Shown here in pieces: positions 22,376 through 30,699 of a DNA stretch of 36,404 bases (positions within the stretch are counted from its first letter, which is position 1; each line of letters opens with the position of its first letter). Below the pieces are notes generated by a model. That model was not told the origin of the DNA and did no database searches. It saw nothing but the letters and a program-made list of their open reading frames with translations. Made by a program: the position numbers and the translations under genes. Source of the DNA: Methylobacterium sp. W2 (GTDB lineage Bacteria > Pseudomonadota > Alphaproteobacteria > Rhizobiales > Beijerinckiaceae); contig NZ_VMOA01000054.1 in assembly GCF_020662345.1 (NCBI RefSeq), forward strand, positions 1-36,404. The letters run 5' to 3'.

Positions 22376-23254
22376 TTAGGTCTTCCGCGATCCGCGCCAG
22401 AGCCGCCACAGCCGCCGCCAGCGCGGGAGGGTGATAGCGGTGTTCAACGGGTCGTAGCCCGGCCGCTCCATCATCGCGAGGCTCGGTTCCACCAGAGCCG
22501 TCGGTAGGAAGGCGGGCCGAGCGGCAGGCGCGATGGTGGCTCGCGCGTCCTCGAAGGCCTTCAGATGGCGCCGGGCTAGGGCCCGCAGGTCGGCGGTCGC
22601 TCCGAGGAGACCGGGGCCTCCACGTCCCGTGACGATGTCTTCGCGGGTGACGCCGTGATCCTTCAGGATATCGGTCGGCAGGTAGACCTGCCCGTTGCGG
22701 GCGTGCCAGGGCAGCGCCCGCAGCAATCCGACGACGCCGTAGGCGACCCCGGCATGGCCGGCGGCGGCGGCGCCCCCCGGCTCCGCTCCGTCGCAGAGGA
22801 CGAGCCCGCCGAGGCGGATGAGCGAGGACGCGGTCTCGCCGCAATAGCCTTCGAGATCGTTCACCCGCGGCATCGGGTCATCGTAGAGGTCGAAGACGCG
22901 GGCATCGATCAGATCGACGAAGGGCTGGCGCCCGAGCTTGCGCCTGACGATGGCGTCATCCAACGCGGCGGCGACGGGATTGGCCTTCACGTCCCCCCTC
23001 GCCTCGCCCTGCAGCGCGTCGCGCCACCATTGCAGGCGGATCTCGCCGGCCATCGGGTTGGTGACGGCGTCGCGCACGCGGGCGATGGTGAGGCTGAAGG
23101 CGGCAAGCGCAAAGAGATGCGGCCGGAAGGCTGCCGGTGCGAACAGGGTCGCGAAGTAGCGGTCCGGGTCGCCCTCGCGGACCAGGGACTCGCAATGCTC
23201 GAAGGCGAACGCGAGGGGGTCGGCGGTTCCGGGGCTGGTCTCGGTCCTGGTCAC
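22376..23254 (-). CDS. Squalene/phytoene-synthase-like protein (NDUFAF6-type)
   Basis: A 292-residue protein of the trans-isoprenyl diphosphate synthase (head-to-head) fold. Recognisable segments are AAFSLTIARVRDAVTNPMAGEIRLQWWRDAL, EGYCGETASSLIRLGG and HARNGQVYLPTDILKDHG. The Asp-rich motifs of true squalene/phytoene synthases (DxxxD, and the second DxxED type) are not intact: the first region reads RDAVTNP and the second RNGQVYLP. This is as in the NDUFAF6 (C8orf38) branch, a mitochondrial complex I assembly factor. Its ATG overlaps the Mth938-like stop by four bases, so they are co-expressed. A complex I assembly role is inferred; a prenyl synthase role is less likely. Confidence 0.8.
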   Translation of the reverse strand: MTRTETSPGTADPLAFAFEHCESLVREGDPDRYFATLFAPAAFRPHLFALAAFSLTIARVRDAVTNPMAGEIRLQWWRDALQGEARGDVKANPVAAALDDAIVRRKLGRQPFVDLIDARVFDLYDDPMPRVNDLEGYCGETASSLIRLGGLVLCDGAEPGGAAAAGHAGVAYGVVGLLRALPWHARNGQVYLPTDILKDHGVTREDIVTGRGGPGLLGATADLRALARRHLKAFEDARATIAPAARPAFLPTALVEPSLAMMERPGYDPLNTAITLPRWRRLWRLWRGSRKT

Positions 23255-23637
23255 GCGACCGCGATCATCGCGGCGGCGACCTTGCGGTTCTCCGCCATCA
23301 GGATGTTGTAGGTCCGCGCGGCGGCCCCCGTCTGCATCACGTCGAGGCCGATGCCGTTGTCCTTGAGCCAGCGCCGCAGACTGTCCGGAAACGGCGCGAT
23401 GTCGAGGCCGGTGCCGATGAGGAGGAGTTCGACCGCCCCCGCCTCGGCCACGATCGGGCGCAGGGCGGTACGGTCGATGGCCTTCGCCTCCAGGACATCC
23501 CAGGCCCTGATGCCCCCCGGCGTCACCAGGATCGAGCCGCGATGCGACATGTCGGCGAAGCGAAAGCCGCCGTTGCCGTAGGCGTCGATGAGGTGGCGCC
23601 CGGGAACGAACCCATCGTGCAGGCTGCCCTCCGCCAT
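23251..23637 (-). CDS. Mth938-like protein (NDUFAF3 family, DUF498)
   Basis: A 128-residue soluble protein of the Mth938/DUF498 fold: ILVTPGGIRAWDV, ELLLIGTGLDIAPFPDSLRRWL and GIGLDVMQTGAAARTYNILMAENRKVAAAMI are the usual strands and the helix at the C-terminus. Human NDUFAF3, a complex I assembly factor, belongs to this family. It starts two bases after the secF stop and overlaps the next gene by four, so it is translated as part of the yajC-secDF transcript. The linkage suggests help with membrane insertion or assembly of a respiratory complex; that is inference. Confidence 0.88.
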   Translation of the reverse strand: MAEGSLHDGFVPGRHLIDAYGNGGFRFADMSHRGSILVTPGGIRAWDVLEAKAIDRTALRPIVAEAGAVELLLIGTGLDIAPFPDSLRRWLKDNGIGLDVMQTGAAARTYNILMAENRKVAAAMIAVA

Positions 23638-23639
23638 CT

Positions 23640-24587
23640 CTACTCCGCCGCCTGAGGCACGCGGCCGCCGGTGGGACGGCTCTGGGACTTCACGCCCGAC
23701 AGCATCAGGCCGAGATAGATCAGCACCGGGGTCGATACGAAGATCGCCGAATAGGTGCAGATCACCACGCCCGCGAGCATCACGACGGCAAAGCCCTGGA
23801 TCGCCTCGCCGCCGAACAGCACCAAGGCGAGCAGCGAGAGGAAGGCGGAGGTCGCCGTCATCACCGTGCGCGACATGGTGGAGTTGATCGACAGGTTGAG
23901 CAGCTCCACCGTGGGGATGGTCTTGTAGCGCCGCATCAGCTCGCGGGTCCGGTCGAACACCACCACCGTCTCGTTGAGCGAGTAGCCGACGATGGTGAGG
24001 ATCGCCGCGATCGAGGTCATGTTGAACTCGATCCGGCTGATGACGAAGATGCCGATGGTGAGCACGATGTCGTGCAGGGTGCCGACGATGGCACCGAGCG
24101 CCAATTCCCGCTCGAAGCGGAACCAGAGGTAGACGAGCACCGCGAGCACCGACAGAACGACGCCGAGCGTACCCGACTGAACGAGCTCGCCCGAGACGCG
24201 CGGCCCCACCGTTTCGGTGCGGCGGAACTCGTATTCCGCGTCGAAGGCGCCGTGCGCCTTCTGCATCACCGCCGTCTGGCCCTGCTCGCCGGGTTGGAGC
24301 GGGAAGCGGACGAGGATCTGCCCGTCGCCGCCGAGCTCCTGCACCTCGGTCTCACCGAAGCCGAAGCTGTTGGCGGTGTGGCGTACGGAGGCCACGTCGG
24401 CCGTCTTCGATTTCGCCTGCAGCTCCACCAGGGTGCCGCCCTTGAAGTCGATGCCGAAATTGAGGCCGACCGTCAGGAACAGGATCACCGTCCCCACCGA
24501 CAGCAAGGCCGAGAGCGGGAAGGTGAAGCGCCGGAAGCGCATGAAGTCGACGTGCGACTCATCGGGCCAGAGGCGGAGCAGACGCAT
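23640..24587 (-). CDS. secF: Protein translocase subunit SecF
   Basis: A 315-residue inner-membrane RND-superfamily subunit that works with SecD to use the proton gradient in late steps of Sec export. TM1 is at about 24-42, followed by FGIDFKGGTLVELQ (the SecF signature) and the periplasmic P4 domain. TM2-6 contain VGYSLNETVVVFDRTRELMRR and TVMTATSAFLSLLALVLFGG. Length and start are typical. It is separated from secD by 273 bases holding a palindromic repeat, whereas secD and secF are normally tightly linked, so transcription between them may be attenuated or restarted. Confidence 0.96.
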   Translation of the reverse strand: MRLLRLWPDESHVDFMRFRRFTFPLSALLSVGTVILFLTVGLNFGIDFKGGTLVELQAKSKTADVASVRHTANSFGFGETEVQELGGDGQILVRFPLQPGEQGQTAVMQKAHGAFDAEYEFRRTETVGPRVSGELVQSGTLGVVLSVLAVLVYLWFRFERELALGAIVGTLHDIVLTIGIFVISRIEFNMTSIAAILTIVGYSLNETVVVFDRTRELMRRYKTIPTVELLNLSINSTMSRTVMTATSAFLSLLALVLFGGEAIQGFAVVMLAGVVICTYSAIFVSTPVLIYLGLMLSGVKSQSRPTGGRVPQAAE

Positions 24588-24651
24588 GTTCGGTCTCGGT
24601 CTTTCGTGGACGATACCCGGTCTCGGACGATCGGATCGGTGCCGCCGTCAT

Positions 24652-24770
24652 CCCGTCATTCCGGGGCGCCGCAGGCGAGCCTGGAATTCAGAACCGCCGC
24701 CGGCGTGACGCTGGATCACCATTTGTGCGTCTGGATCCCGGGCTCCGCTCCGCGGCCCCGGGATGACGGG
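24652..24770. repeat. 119-bp palindromic intergenic repeat between secD and secF
   Basis: Terminal inverted repeats CCCGTCATTCCGGGGC (24652-24667) and GCCCCGGGATGACGGG (24755-24770) match at 15 of 16 positions. Inside are further short inverted segments (CTGGAATTC; TCTGGATCCCGG). It resembles the palindromic elements scattered in methylobacterial intergenic regions and differs from the CCTCATCCTGAGG family also present here. Confidence 0.75.
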
Positions 24771-24839
24771 GTGGTGGACCAACCGATCGTATAAGAAGCG
24801 AAGCGTCCTTGTCTTGAACTCAGGGAAACGGGGCTCGGA

Positions 24840-24879
24840 TCAGAACGGCAAAGCCTTGTTTCAGAAGGGCAGAGCCTTG
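24840..24879. repeat. 21-bp-period tandem duplication of the secD 3' end
   Basis: TCAGAACGGCAAAGCCTTG (24840-24858) and TCAGAAGGGCAGAGCCTTG (24861-24879) match at 17 of 19 positions. On the minus strand both encode KALPF followed by TGA in the same frame, so the first-read copy ends SecD and the second is a silent duplicate beyond the stop. Confidence 0.75.
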
Positions 24880-26468
24880 GGTCGGGCGTAGTTGTACCAC
24901 AGGGCGATCATCATGCGGGTGAGCGTCACCGCCGTGATGACGGTGGTGAGGATGCCGAGGATGAACACCACCGCAAAGCCCTTCACCGGGCCGGAGCCGA
25001 GGAAGAACAGGATCAGGGCGGCGATGGCCATGGTCGAGTTCGAATCAATGATGGTGGCGAAGGCCTTGTCGAAGCCCGCCTGCAGGGCCGAGACGATCGA
25101 GCGCCCCGCCCTCACCTCCTCGCGGACGCGCTCGTAGATTAGCACGTTGGAATCCACCGCCGTGCCGATGGTGAGCACGATGCCGGCGATGCCCGGCAGG
25201 GTCATGGTCGCTTCCAGCACCGACATCAGGCCGAGGATGAGGCCCACATGGACGAGGAGCGCGATGTTGGCGAAGAAGCCGAACACGCCGTAGGTGGCGA
25301 ACATGAAGATGATGACGAGGGCGCCGGCGACCAGGGTCGCCTTCTTGCCGGCCTCGATCGAATCGTTGCCGAGGCCGGGGCCGACGACGCGGCGCTCCAC
25401 CACGGTGAGCTTGGCCGGCAGGGCGCCAGCGCGCAGCAGGATCGAGAGGTCGTTGGCCTGCTTGACGGTGAAGTTGCCGGTGATCTGGCCGGAGCCGCCG
25501 GTGATCGGCGTGTTGATGCGCGGGGCCGAGACCACCTCGTTGTCCAGCACGATGGCCATGCGGCGGCCGACATTCTCCGAGGTCGCCTGACCGAAGCGCT
25601 GGGCGCCCTTCAGGTTGAACTTGAAGCTCACCATGGGCTCGTGGCTCTGCTGGTCGAAAGCCGGCTGCGCATCGGTGAGATCGCCGCCATCGGCCATGAC
25701 CCGGCGCTCCACCGGCACCTTGCCGCCGCCTTCGTCCTTGTTGGTGAGCATGTCCACGTCGCCGGAGGGCGAATCGGCCAGCATGCGGAATTCGAGCTTG
25801 GCGGTCTTGCCGAGCTGATCCTCGAGCTGCTGCGGGTCCTGCAAGCCGGGGACCTGGACGAGGACGCGGTCGGCGCCCTGCTGCTGGATCGAGGGCTCCT
25901 TGGTGCCGCCGAAATCGATGCGGCGGCGAATGACTTCGATGGCCTGGGTCACGGCCCGGCGGGTGCGGTCGGTGAGGCCTGCATCGGTGAGCAGGAGCTG
26001 AATCGTGCCGTCGGGCCGGTCGGTGACGTCGAGGGTCTGCCCCCCGGCCTGGGCCACCATGGCGTTGGAAATCGGCTGGGACAGTTCGCGCAGCTTCGGC
26101 ATGGCCTTGGCGCGGTTGGCCGGATCGGAGATGCGGATCTGGACGCCCCGCGGAATCAGCTGGATTCCGCCTTCGGGGGTGATGCCGGCCTCGCGCAGGG
26201 TGCGGCGCACGTCGTCGCGCAGACCCGTGGTCTGCGAGCGGATCAGATCGTTCCGGTCGATTTCGAGGAGGATCTGCGAGCCACCCTGGAGATCGAGCCC
26301 CAGCACGATGGCGCGCTGTGGCACGATCCAGCTCGGGAACCAGCCCGGCAGGGAGGCCATGAAGCCCTTGCGCTGCTCGGCCGAGAAGAAGCTCGGCACG
26401 GCGAGGCTGAGGCCGATGAGGATGACGGCCAGCGTCGCGACGATCTTGGTTCTCGAAAAGCGCAGCAT
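24861..26468 (-). CDS. secD: Protein translocase subunit SecD
   Basis: A 535-residue partner of SecF. TM1 is at about 9-29, then the SecD motif IVLGLDLQGGSQILLEID and a large periplasmic P1 domain (~45-360). TM2-6 contain GIVLTIGTAVDSNVLIYERVREE, FATIIDSNSTMAIAALILFFLGSGPVKGFA and a short C-terminal tail (ARPKALPF). It lies downstream of yajC by 91 bases. The last 19 bases, including the stop, are duplicated just downstream (see repeat at 24840-24879). Confidence 0.97.
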   Translation of the reverse strand: MLRFSRTKIVATLAVILIGLSLAVPSFFSAEQRKGFMASLPGWFPSWIVPQRAIVLGLDLQGGSQILLEIDRNDLIRSQTTGLRDDVRRTLREAGITPEGGIQLIPRGVQIRISDPANRAKAMPKLRELSQPISNAMVAQAGGQTLDVTDRPDGTIQLLLTDAGLTDRTRRAVTQAIEVIRRRIDFGGTKEPSIQQQGADRVLVQVPGLQDPQQLEDQLGKTAKLEFRMLADSPSGDVDMLTNKDEGGGKVPVERRVMADGGDLTDAQPAFDQQSHEPMVSFKFNLKGAQRFGQATSENVGRRMAIVLDNEVVSAPRINTPITGGSGQITGNFTVKQANDLSILLRAGALPAKLTVVERRVVGPGLGNDSIEAGKKATLVAGALVIIFMFATYGVFGFFANIALLVHVGLILGLMSVLEATMTLPGIAGIVLTIGTAVDSNVLIYERVREEVRAGRSIVSALQAGFDKAFATIIDSNSTMAIAALILFFLGSGPVKGFAVVFILGILTTVITAVTLTRMMIALWYNYARPKALPF

Positions 26469-26559
26469 CCGCCCGTTCCGTTTCTTCTTACGATGCCGAT
26501 GTTTGCACCGGCATCTTCAAGCGGTGCACAAGGCCGCCACGCGGGACGGCCCTGGGATC

Positions 26560-26895
26560 TCAGACCGCCTTGACCGGGCCGCCCTTGACGCGGACTTCCG
26601 AAATCATGGTGCGGACGATCTTCACCCGGACGTTCGGGGCGATCTCGACCTCGATCTCGGAGGCCTCGTCGGCCACCTTGGTGACGCGGCCGACCAATCC
26701 GCCGGTGGTGACGATGGTATCGTCCCGGCGCACGTTCTTCACGAGGGCCTGATGCTCCTTCACGCGGCGCTGCTGCGGGCGGAGGATCAGGAAGTACATG
26801 ATGACGAAGATGAGGACGAACGGCACCACCTGCAAGGCGATGTCCGCTCCGCCAGCGGCCGCGGTGGCCCCTTGCGCGAAGGCGGGGGTAATCAA
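26560..26895 (-). CDS. yajC: Sec translocon accessory protein YajC
   Basis: A 111-residue single-pass membrane protein associated with SecDF. The transmembrane segment is at about 20-38 (LQVVPFVLIFVIMYFLI), then the family hallmark LRPQQRRVKEHQALV (38-52) and a cytoplasmic beta-domain (RRDDTIVTTGGLVGRVTKV). First gene of the yajC–secD–secF–Mth938–phytoene-synthase-like unit; the 233-base gap to the divergent ATPase gene should contain its promoter. Confidence 0.96.
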   Translation of the reverse strand: MITPAFAQGATAAAGGADIALQVVPFVLIFVIMYFLILRPQQRRVKEHQALVKNVRRDDTIVTTGGLVGRVTKVADEASEIEVEIAPNVRVKIVRTMISEVRVKGGPVKAV

Positions 26896-27128
26896 GCGGG
26901 TGACTCCTTGGGCTGAGCCGGTCCTGGGGAGTCGCGCGCAGGCGGGTGAGGGCGCGTCAGGACAGGTCGAAAAGCGCGCGGACTATAGCCATGCACTTGG
27001 CTAAAGCAACGGCGCGTCCGCAGGATGCGCGGATCGGATGGTCCGCGCCCGATGCCGCACCGGTGATTTTCCATCGCATTGTCCGTATGGACGCGCTCGA
27101 CAGCGCATCCAAGGAGCATCGAGACGCC

Positions 27129-28019
27129 ATGACCGCGACCCCACCTGCCGACCGGGCGATGCTCGACGCGATCCTGCCCGTCCTCGAGCGGATCGCCGCC
27201 GCCCTGGAGCGTTCCGCCCCGGCCGCGAAACCCGCCCTGGACCTGAATTCGGCCGATGCCTTCCTCTGGGGATCGGACCGCCGCCTGATCCCGGTGCCGA
27301 AGGTCAACCGGGTGGAGATCGATCTGCTAACCGGCATCGACCGGGCCCGCGACATCCTCGTCGACAACACCACGCGCTTCGCCCGTGGACTTCCCGCCAA
27401 CAATGCCCTGCTCTGGGGCGCGCGCGGCATGGGCAAGTCGTCCCTGGTGAAGGCGGCCCATGCCCGGATCAACGCGGAGCGGGCGGAGGGCGAGCGGCCG
27501 ATGAAGCTGGTGGAGATCCACCGCGAGGACATCGAGGCCCTGCCGGACCTGATGGCGACCCTGCGCGGCGACGCGCACCGCTGGATCGTGTTCTGCGACG
27601 ACCTGTCCTTCGACGGCGACGACACCTCGTACAAGTCGCTCAAGACCGCCCTCGACGGCGGCATCGAGGGCCGACCCGACAACGTGCTGTTCTACGCCAC
27701 CTCCAACCGGCGGCATCTCCTCGCCCGCGAGATGGTGGAGAACGAGCGCTCCACCGCGATCAATCCCGGCGAAGCGGTGGAGGAGAAGGTCTCCCTCTCC
27801 GACCGGTTCGGCCTCTGGCTCGGCTTCCACAAATGCAGCCAGGACGAGTACCTCGCCATGATCCGCGCTTATGTCGAGCGTCACGGGCTGAAGGCCGATC
27901 CCGACCTCGTGCGGGCCGAGGCCCTGGAATGGGCCACCACCCGCGGCTCGCGCTCCGGGCGCACGGCGTTCCAATTCATCCAGGACCTGGCCGGGCGGCT
28001 GGGGCAGCGGCTGGATTGA
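27129..28019 (+). CDS. DUF815-family P-loop ATPase
   Basis: A 296-residue AAA-like ATP-binding protein of the DUF815 family, common in proteobacteria but uncharacterised. Walker A is GARGMGKSS at 97-105, Walker B WIVFCDDLSF at 152-161, sensor-1-like VLFYATSNRRHLL about 183-195. A downstream Arg region and RSGRTAFQFIQDL precede the C-terminus. ATG 27129 is preferred (AAGGAG about 14 bases upstream); an in-frame ATG at 27087 is possible. Divergent from yajC and convergent with the NlpD-like gene. Function unknown; the family is sometimes described as related to DnaA/AAA+ loaders. Confidence 0.88.
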   Translation: MTATPPADRAMLDAILPVLERIAAALERSAPAAKPALDLNSADAFLWGSDRRLIPVPKVNRVEIDLLTGIDRARDILVDNTTRFARGLPANNALLWGARGMGKSSLVKAAHARINAERAEGERPMKLVEIHREDIEALPDLMATLRGDAHRWIVFCDDLSFDGDDTSYKSLKTALDGGIEGRPDNVLFYATSNRRHLLAREMVENERSTAINPGEAVEEKVSLSDRFGLWLGFHKCSQDEYLAMIRAYVERHGLKADPDLVRAEALEWATTRGSRSGRTAFQFIQDLAGRLGQRLD

Positions 28020-28075
28020 GGGCTCGCTTACTCCCAGCCGAAACGGCGGATCGCCCCTTTTTTCCCCACCCACGG

Positions 28076-28188
28076 CCTCATCCTGAGGCGCCGCAGCGTA
28101 GCGGAGGCCTCGAAGGAGCCTTCCGGTTCGCGCAGTGGGTGCTGAGCGCTCCTTCGAGGCCCGCGGATGCGGGCACCTGAGGATGAGG
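28076..28188. repeat. Palindromic intergenic repeat, copy 1 (113 bp)
   Basis: Ends CCTCATCCTGAGG and CCTGAGGATGAGG form a near-perfect 13-bp terminal inverted repeat. Inner arms GCCTCGAAGGAGC (28107-28119) and GCTCCTTCGAGGC (28148-28160) are perfectly complementary. The outer and inner palindromes are spaced as in copy 2 at 32846-32957; middle sequences differ. It lies between convergent genes. Confidence 0.85.
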
Positions 28189-28218
28189 TGGATGGGTAGG
28201 GATCAGGTGGATCCCCAT

Positions 28219-28250
28219 AAACGAAAACGGCGGCTCCTGGGAGCCGCCGC
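28219..28250 (-). terminator. Intrinsic terminator of the NlpD-like gene
   Basis: GGCGGCTC and GAGCCGCC (within 28229-28248) form a stem with a four-base loop; on the minus strand it is followed by GTTTTCGTTT. It lies about 29 bases past the NlpD-like stop. Confidence 0.85.
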
Positions 28251-28276
28251 GGGTCGTGTGGACGATCGAGAAACGA

Positions 28277-29704
28277 TCAGTTGCTGGCCAGATGCGGCAT
28301 CGGGTCGACCGGGGTCGCGCCCTTGCGGATCTCGAAGTGGAGCTGGGGCGAGGTCACGTTGCCCGAGGCGCCGGACTTGGCGATGGTCTGGCCGCGCTTA
28401 ACCTTCTCGCCAGGACGGACGTCGAGTTCGCCGTTATGAGCGTAGGCCGAGACGTAGCCGTTGGTGTGGCGAACCAGCACGAGCTTGCCGTAGCCCTTCA
28501 CGTCCGAGCCGGCATAGGCGACCGTGCCGTCCTCGGCGGCCTTCACGGCCGTACCCTCGGGCACCGCGATGTTGATGCCCTCGTTGCCGCTGGTGCCGTA
28601 GCCCGAGATCACCCGGCCCTTGGCAGGCCAGCGGAACGACTGGTCGGGCTCGGCGGCGGGAGCCGCGACGGAGCCGGTGCTGGCGGGCTCGGCCTTCTCG
28701 GGCACCGGCGTCAGGGAGGCGACCTTGACGGGCGCAGCCTTGGCCTTTGCTGCCGCCGCTTCGGCCAGCTTGGCCTCGGCGACCTTCTTGGCCGCATCCT
28801 TGGCGGCTTCGGCCTTGGCGAGCTTCGCCTCGGCGTCTGCGGCCTTGCGGGCGGCTTCGGCCTTCGCCTTGGTGGGATCGACCTTCGGAGACTCGGCTTT
28901 GGCGACCTCGACGGGCTTTTTCGCCTCGGCGGCCTTCTTTACGTCAGCGACCTTCTTGGCGTCCGCGAGTTTCTTGGCTTCGGCCGCATGCTTGGCATCG
29001 GCCGCGAGCTTGGCCTCCGCGAGCTTCTTCGATTCCACGGCCCGCTTGGCCTCCGAGGCCTTGTTCGCCTCGGCGATCTTCCTGGCGTCGGCGGCACTCT
29101 TGGCCGCAGCCAGCGTCCGGGCTTCCGATTCCTTGCGGGCGGCTTCCTGACGGACGTTGTCCTGCCGCGCGGCCTCGGCACGGGCAGCCTCGGCGCGAGC
29201 CTTGGCTTCGGCGGCCTTTGCCTCGGCGGCTCTCGCTTCCGCCGCCTTGGCTCCGGCATTGAGCGGGAGGCGGGCCGGGGGCGCCGCAGGAACGGTGCGC
29301 GGGGTCGCGACCATGCCGCGGCCGGCATCCGGATTCATGCCCGCAGGATTCATTCCCGAGGGATTCATGCCGGAGACCATCCCGGAGGACGGCGCGGTGG
29401 AGGCGACGCGGCCCGTGGCCATGGGAGGCGTCGCGGCCAGCGGACGCGGCGACATCGGCGCACCGATGGCCTGCGACTGGATCCTGGGGGTCCGCACCGC
29501 CGGAGCCGGAGCCATCTCGCCGTCCTCGGGCAGGCTGCCCGTGGCGCTTGGCTCACTCGAAACATTGGAGGCGAAGGGGTTCCCGAAGGGGTCGCCCAAT
29601 CGCGACGCATCGGTTGAGCATCCGGCGGCACTGCCGCCGATCACACCGATGAGCGCGAAACGCGACAGCGTCCTCAACCCTAGACCAGTCCCGCGAACCC
29701 GCAT
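28277..29704 (-). CDS. NlpD-like LytM-domain lipoprotein with Ala/Lys-rich coiled coil
   Basis: A 475-residue envelope lipoprotein. ATG 29704 gives a signal peptide ending in lipobox AAGC (Cys29). Then a Pro/Met-rich linker, a long Ala/Lys/Glu-rich TolA-like helical region (about 150-320, KAAEAKAAEAK-type), and a C-terminal LytM/M23 domain (358-475) very close to NlpD (GYGKLVLVRH, VSAYAHNGEL, LHFEIRKG). The zinc ligands are mostly lost: the HxxxD site reads Asn374-EGI-Asn378 and HxH reads Gln454-L-His456. It should thus be an amidase activator rather than a hydrolase, as for NlpD/EnvC. It follows surE and pcm, the E. coli order surE-pcm-nlpD. LysM is not apparent. Confidence 0.85.
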   Translation of the reverse strand: MRVRGTGLGLRTLSRFALIGVIGGSAAGCSTDASRLGDPFGNPFASNVSSEPSATGSLPEDGEMAPAPAVRTPRIQSQAIGAPMSPRPLAATPPMATGRVASTAPSSGMVSGMNPSGMNPAGMNPDAGRGMVATPRTVPAAPPARLPLNAGAKAAEARAAEAKAAEAKARAEAARAEAARQDNVRQEAARKESEARTLAAAKSAADARKIAEANKASEAKRAVESKKLAEAKLAADAKHAAEAKKLADAKKVADVKKAAEAKKPVEVAKAESPKVDPTKAKAEAARKAADAEAKLAKAEAAKDAAKKVAEAKLAEAAAAKAKAAPVKVASLTPVPEKAEPASTGSVAAPAAEPDQSFRWPAKGRVISGYGTSGNEGINIAVPEGTAVKAAEDGTVAYAGSDVKGYGKLVLVRHTNGYVSAYAHNGELDVRPGEKVKRGQTIAKSGASGNVTSPQLHFEIRKGATPVDPMPHLASN

Positions 29705-29916
29705 CGACGCACCTGTTTGCCTGACGCAACTTGATGACGTCATTCAAACGGGATTCAGGTTAAACAACCGTTCCCGTTCACCACGTTTTCGGCGCAGAAG
29801 GAACTTTCCTGGCAGGCACGTCCCGGCTCCATCCAAGTCGGTCACAGTTATGCCCGGCGATAAGATCGTGGCGGATCAGGGATTTGGGTCCCCGGGGCCG
29901 GGCCTGCGCCCGCCGC

Positions 29917-30570
29917 CTAGAGAACGAAGGCCCTGCCGGGCGTCAGGGGCGCCAGCCTTAATTGACCGCCGAGATTTTTAACGACGGCCCCCTCCCCGCC
30001 CCGATCGACGAGGACGAGGCGTGCCCTGCCCGCCTCTGCGAGAGCGCCCACCAGCCTGCCGCCGGGCGCCAGGAGGGAGTCGAGATGGGCGGGCATGGCC
30101 GGCAGGGCACCGTTGATCAGGATGCGGTCGAACGTACCCTCCCCCGCGACGTCCGGATCGAGGCCGTCGCCGACCTCCACGTGGGCGATCACCCGGTCCT
30201 CCGGGTCGAGGGCCGAGACGGCATCCTCCGCCAGGGTGGCGTAGCGCTCGATGCTCAGGATGGAGGCGGCGCCGAGGCGGATCAGCAGGGCGGTGACGTA
30301 GCCCGAGCCGGTGCCGATCTCGAGGATGCGGGCGCCGGGCTTCACCTTCAGGGCGGTCAGCATGGTGGCGACCACGGTGGGCGCCGACATGGTCTGTCCG
30401 CAGGGTAGCGGCAGGGCCACGTCCCGCCGGGCGAGATCCCGGTGCTCGCGGGGCGCGAAACGGGCCCGGGGCACCCGCTCCATCGCCCGCAGGGTATCGG
30501 TGTCGCGCACGCCGAGGCCGCGCAGGGCCATGACGAAGGCGGCATCCTCGACCGAGCCTTCCATCGTCAT
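29917..30570 (-). CDS. pcm: Protein-L-isoaspartate O-methyltransferase
   Basis: SAM-dependent repair enzyme that methylates isoaspartyl residues in aged proteins; 217 residues. Family features: RFAPREHRDLARRDVALPL, the substrate-loop motif GQTMSAP (58-64), SAM motif I ILEIGTGSGYVTALL (82-96), and the acidic motif SIERYATLAEDA. A second in-frame ATG two codons later is possible. Lies downstream of surE (129 bases) and upstream of the NlpD-like gene, matching the surE-pcm-nlpD stationary-phase cluster. Confidence 0.92.
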   Translation of the reverse strand: MTMEGSVEDAAFVMALRGLGVRDTDTLRAMERVPRARFAPREHRDLARRDVALPLPCGQTMSAPTVVATMLTALKVKPGARILEIGTGSGYVTALLIRLGAASILSIERYATLAEDAVSALDPEDRVIAHVEVGDGLDPDVAGEGTFDRILINGALPAMPAHLDSLLAPGGRLVGALAEAGRARLVLVDRGGEGAVVKNLGGQLRLAPLTPGRAFVL

Positions 30571-30593
30571 GGGTGTCGTCTCACGGCTGGGTA

Positions 30594-30620
30594 CGGACGT
30601 TCCGATTCCCGGAACGTCCG
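30594..30620. promoter_or_regulatory. Perfect 10-bp inverted repeat between surE and pcm
   Basis: CGGACGTTCC (30594-30603) and GGAACGTCCG (30611-30620) are perfectly complementary around a seven-base loop. It starts 24 bases upstream of the pcm start. It could be an operator or an RNA hairpin in the surE-pcm leader; no T-run follows on either strand. Confidence 0.5.
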
Positions 30621-30699
30621 CGATCCGGCGCAGGGTCGACGACGCGCGGTTGGGCGCTGATACGCGGTCGCGCCAGCTTTGCGCGAAGGCCGGAGCGTC

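Noticed and set aside
29745..29776. GGAAC (minus strand) upstream of the NlpD-like gene as an EcfG promoter
   Set aside because: The nearest CGTT is about 19 bases away, outside the accepted 16-17 spacing.
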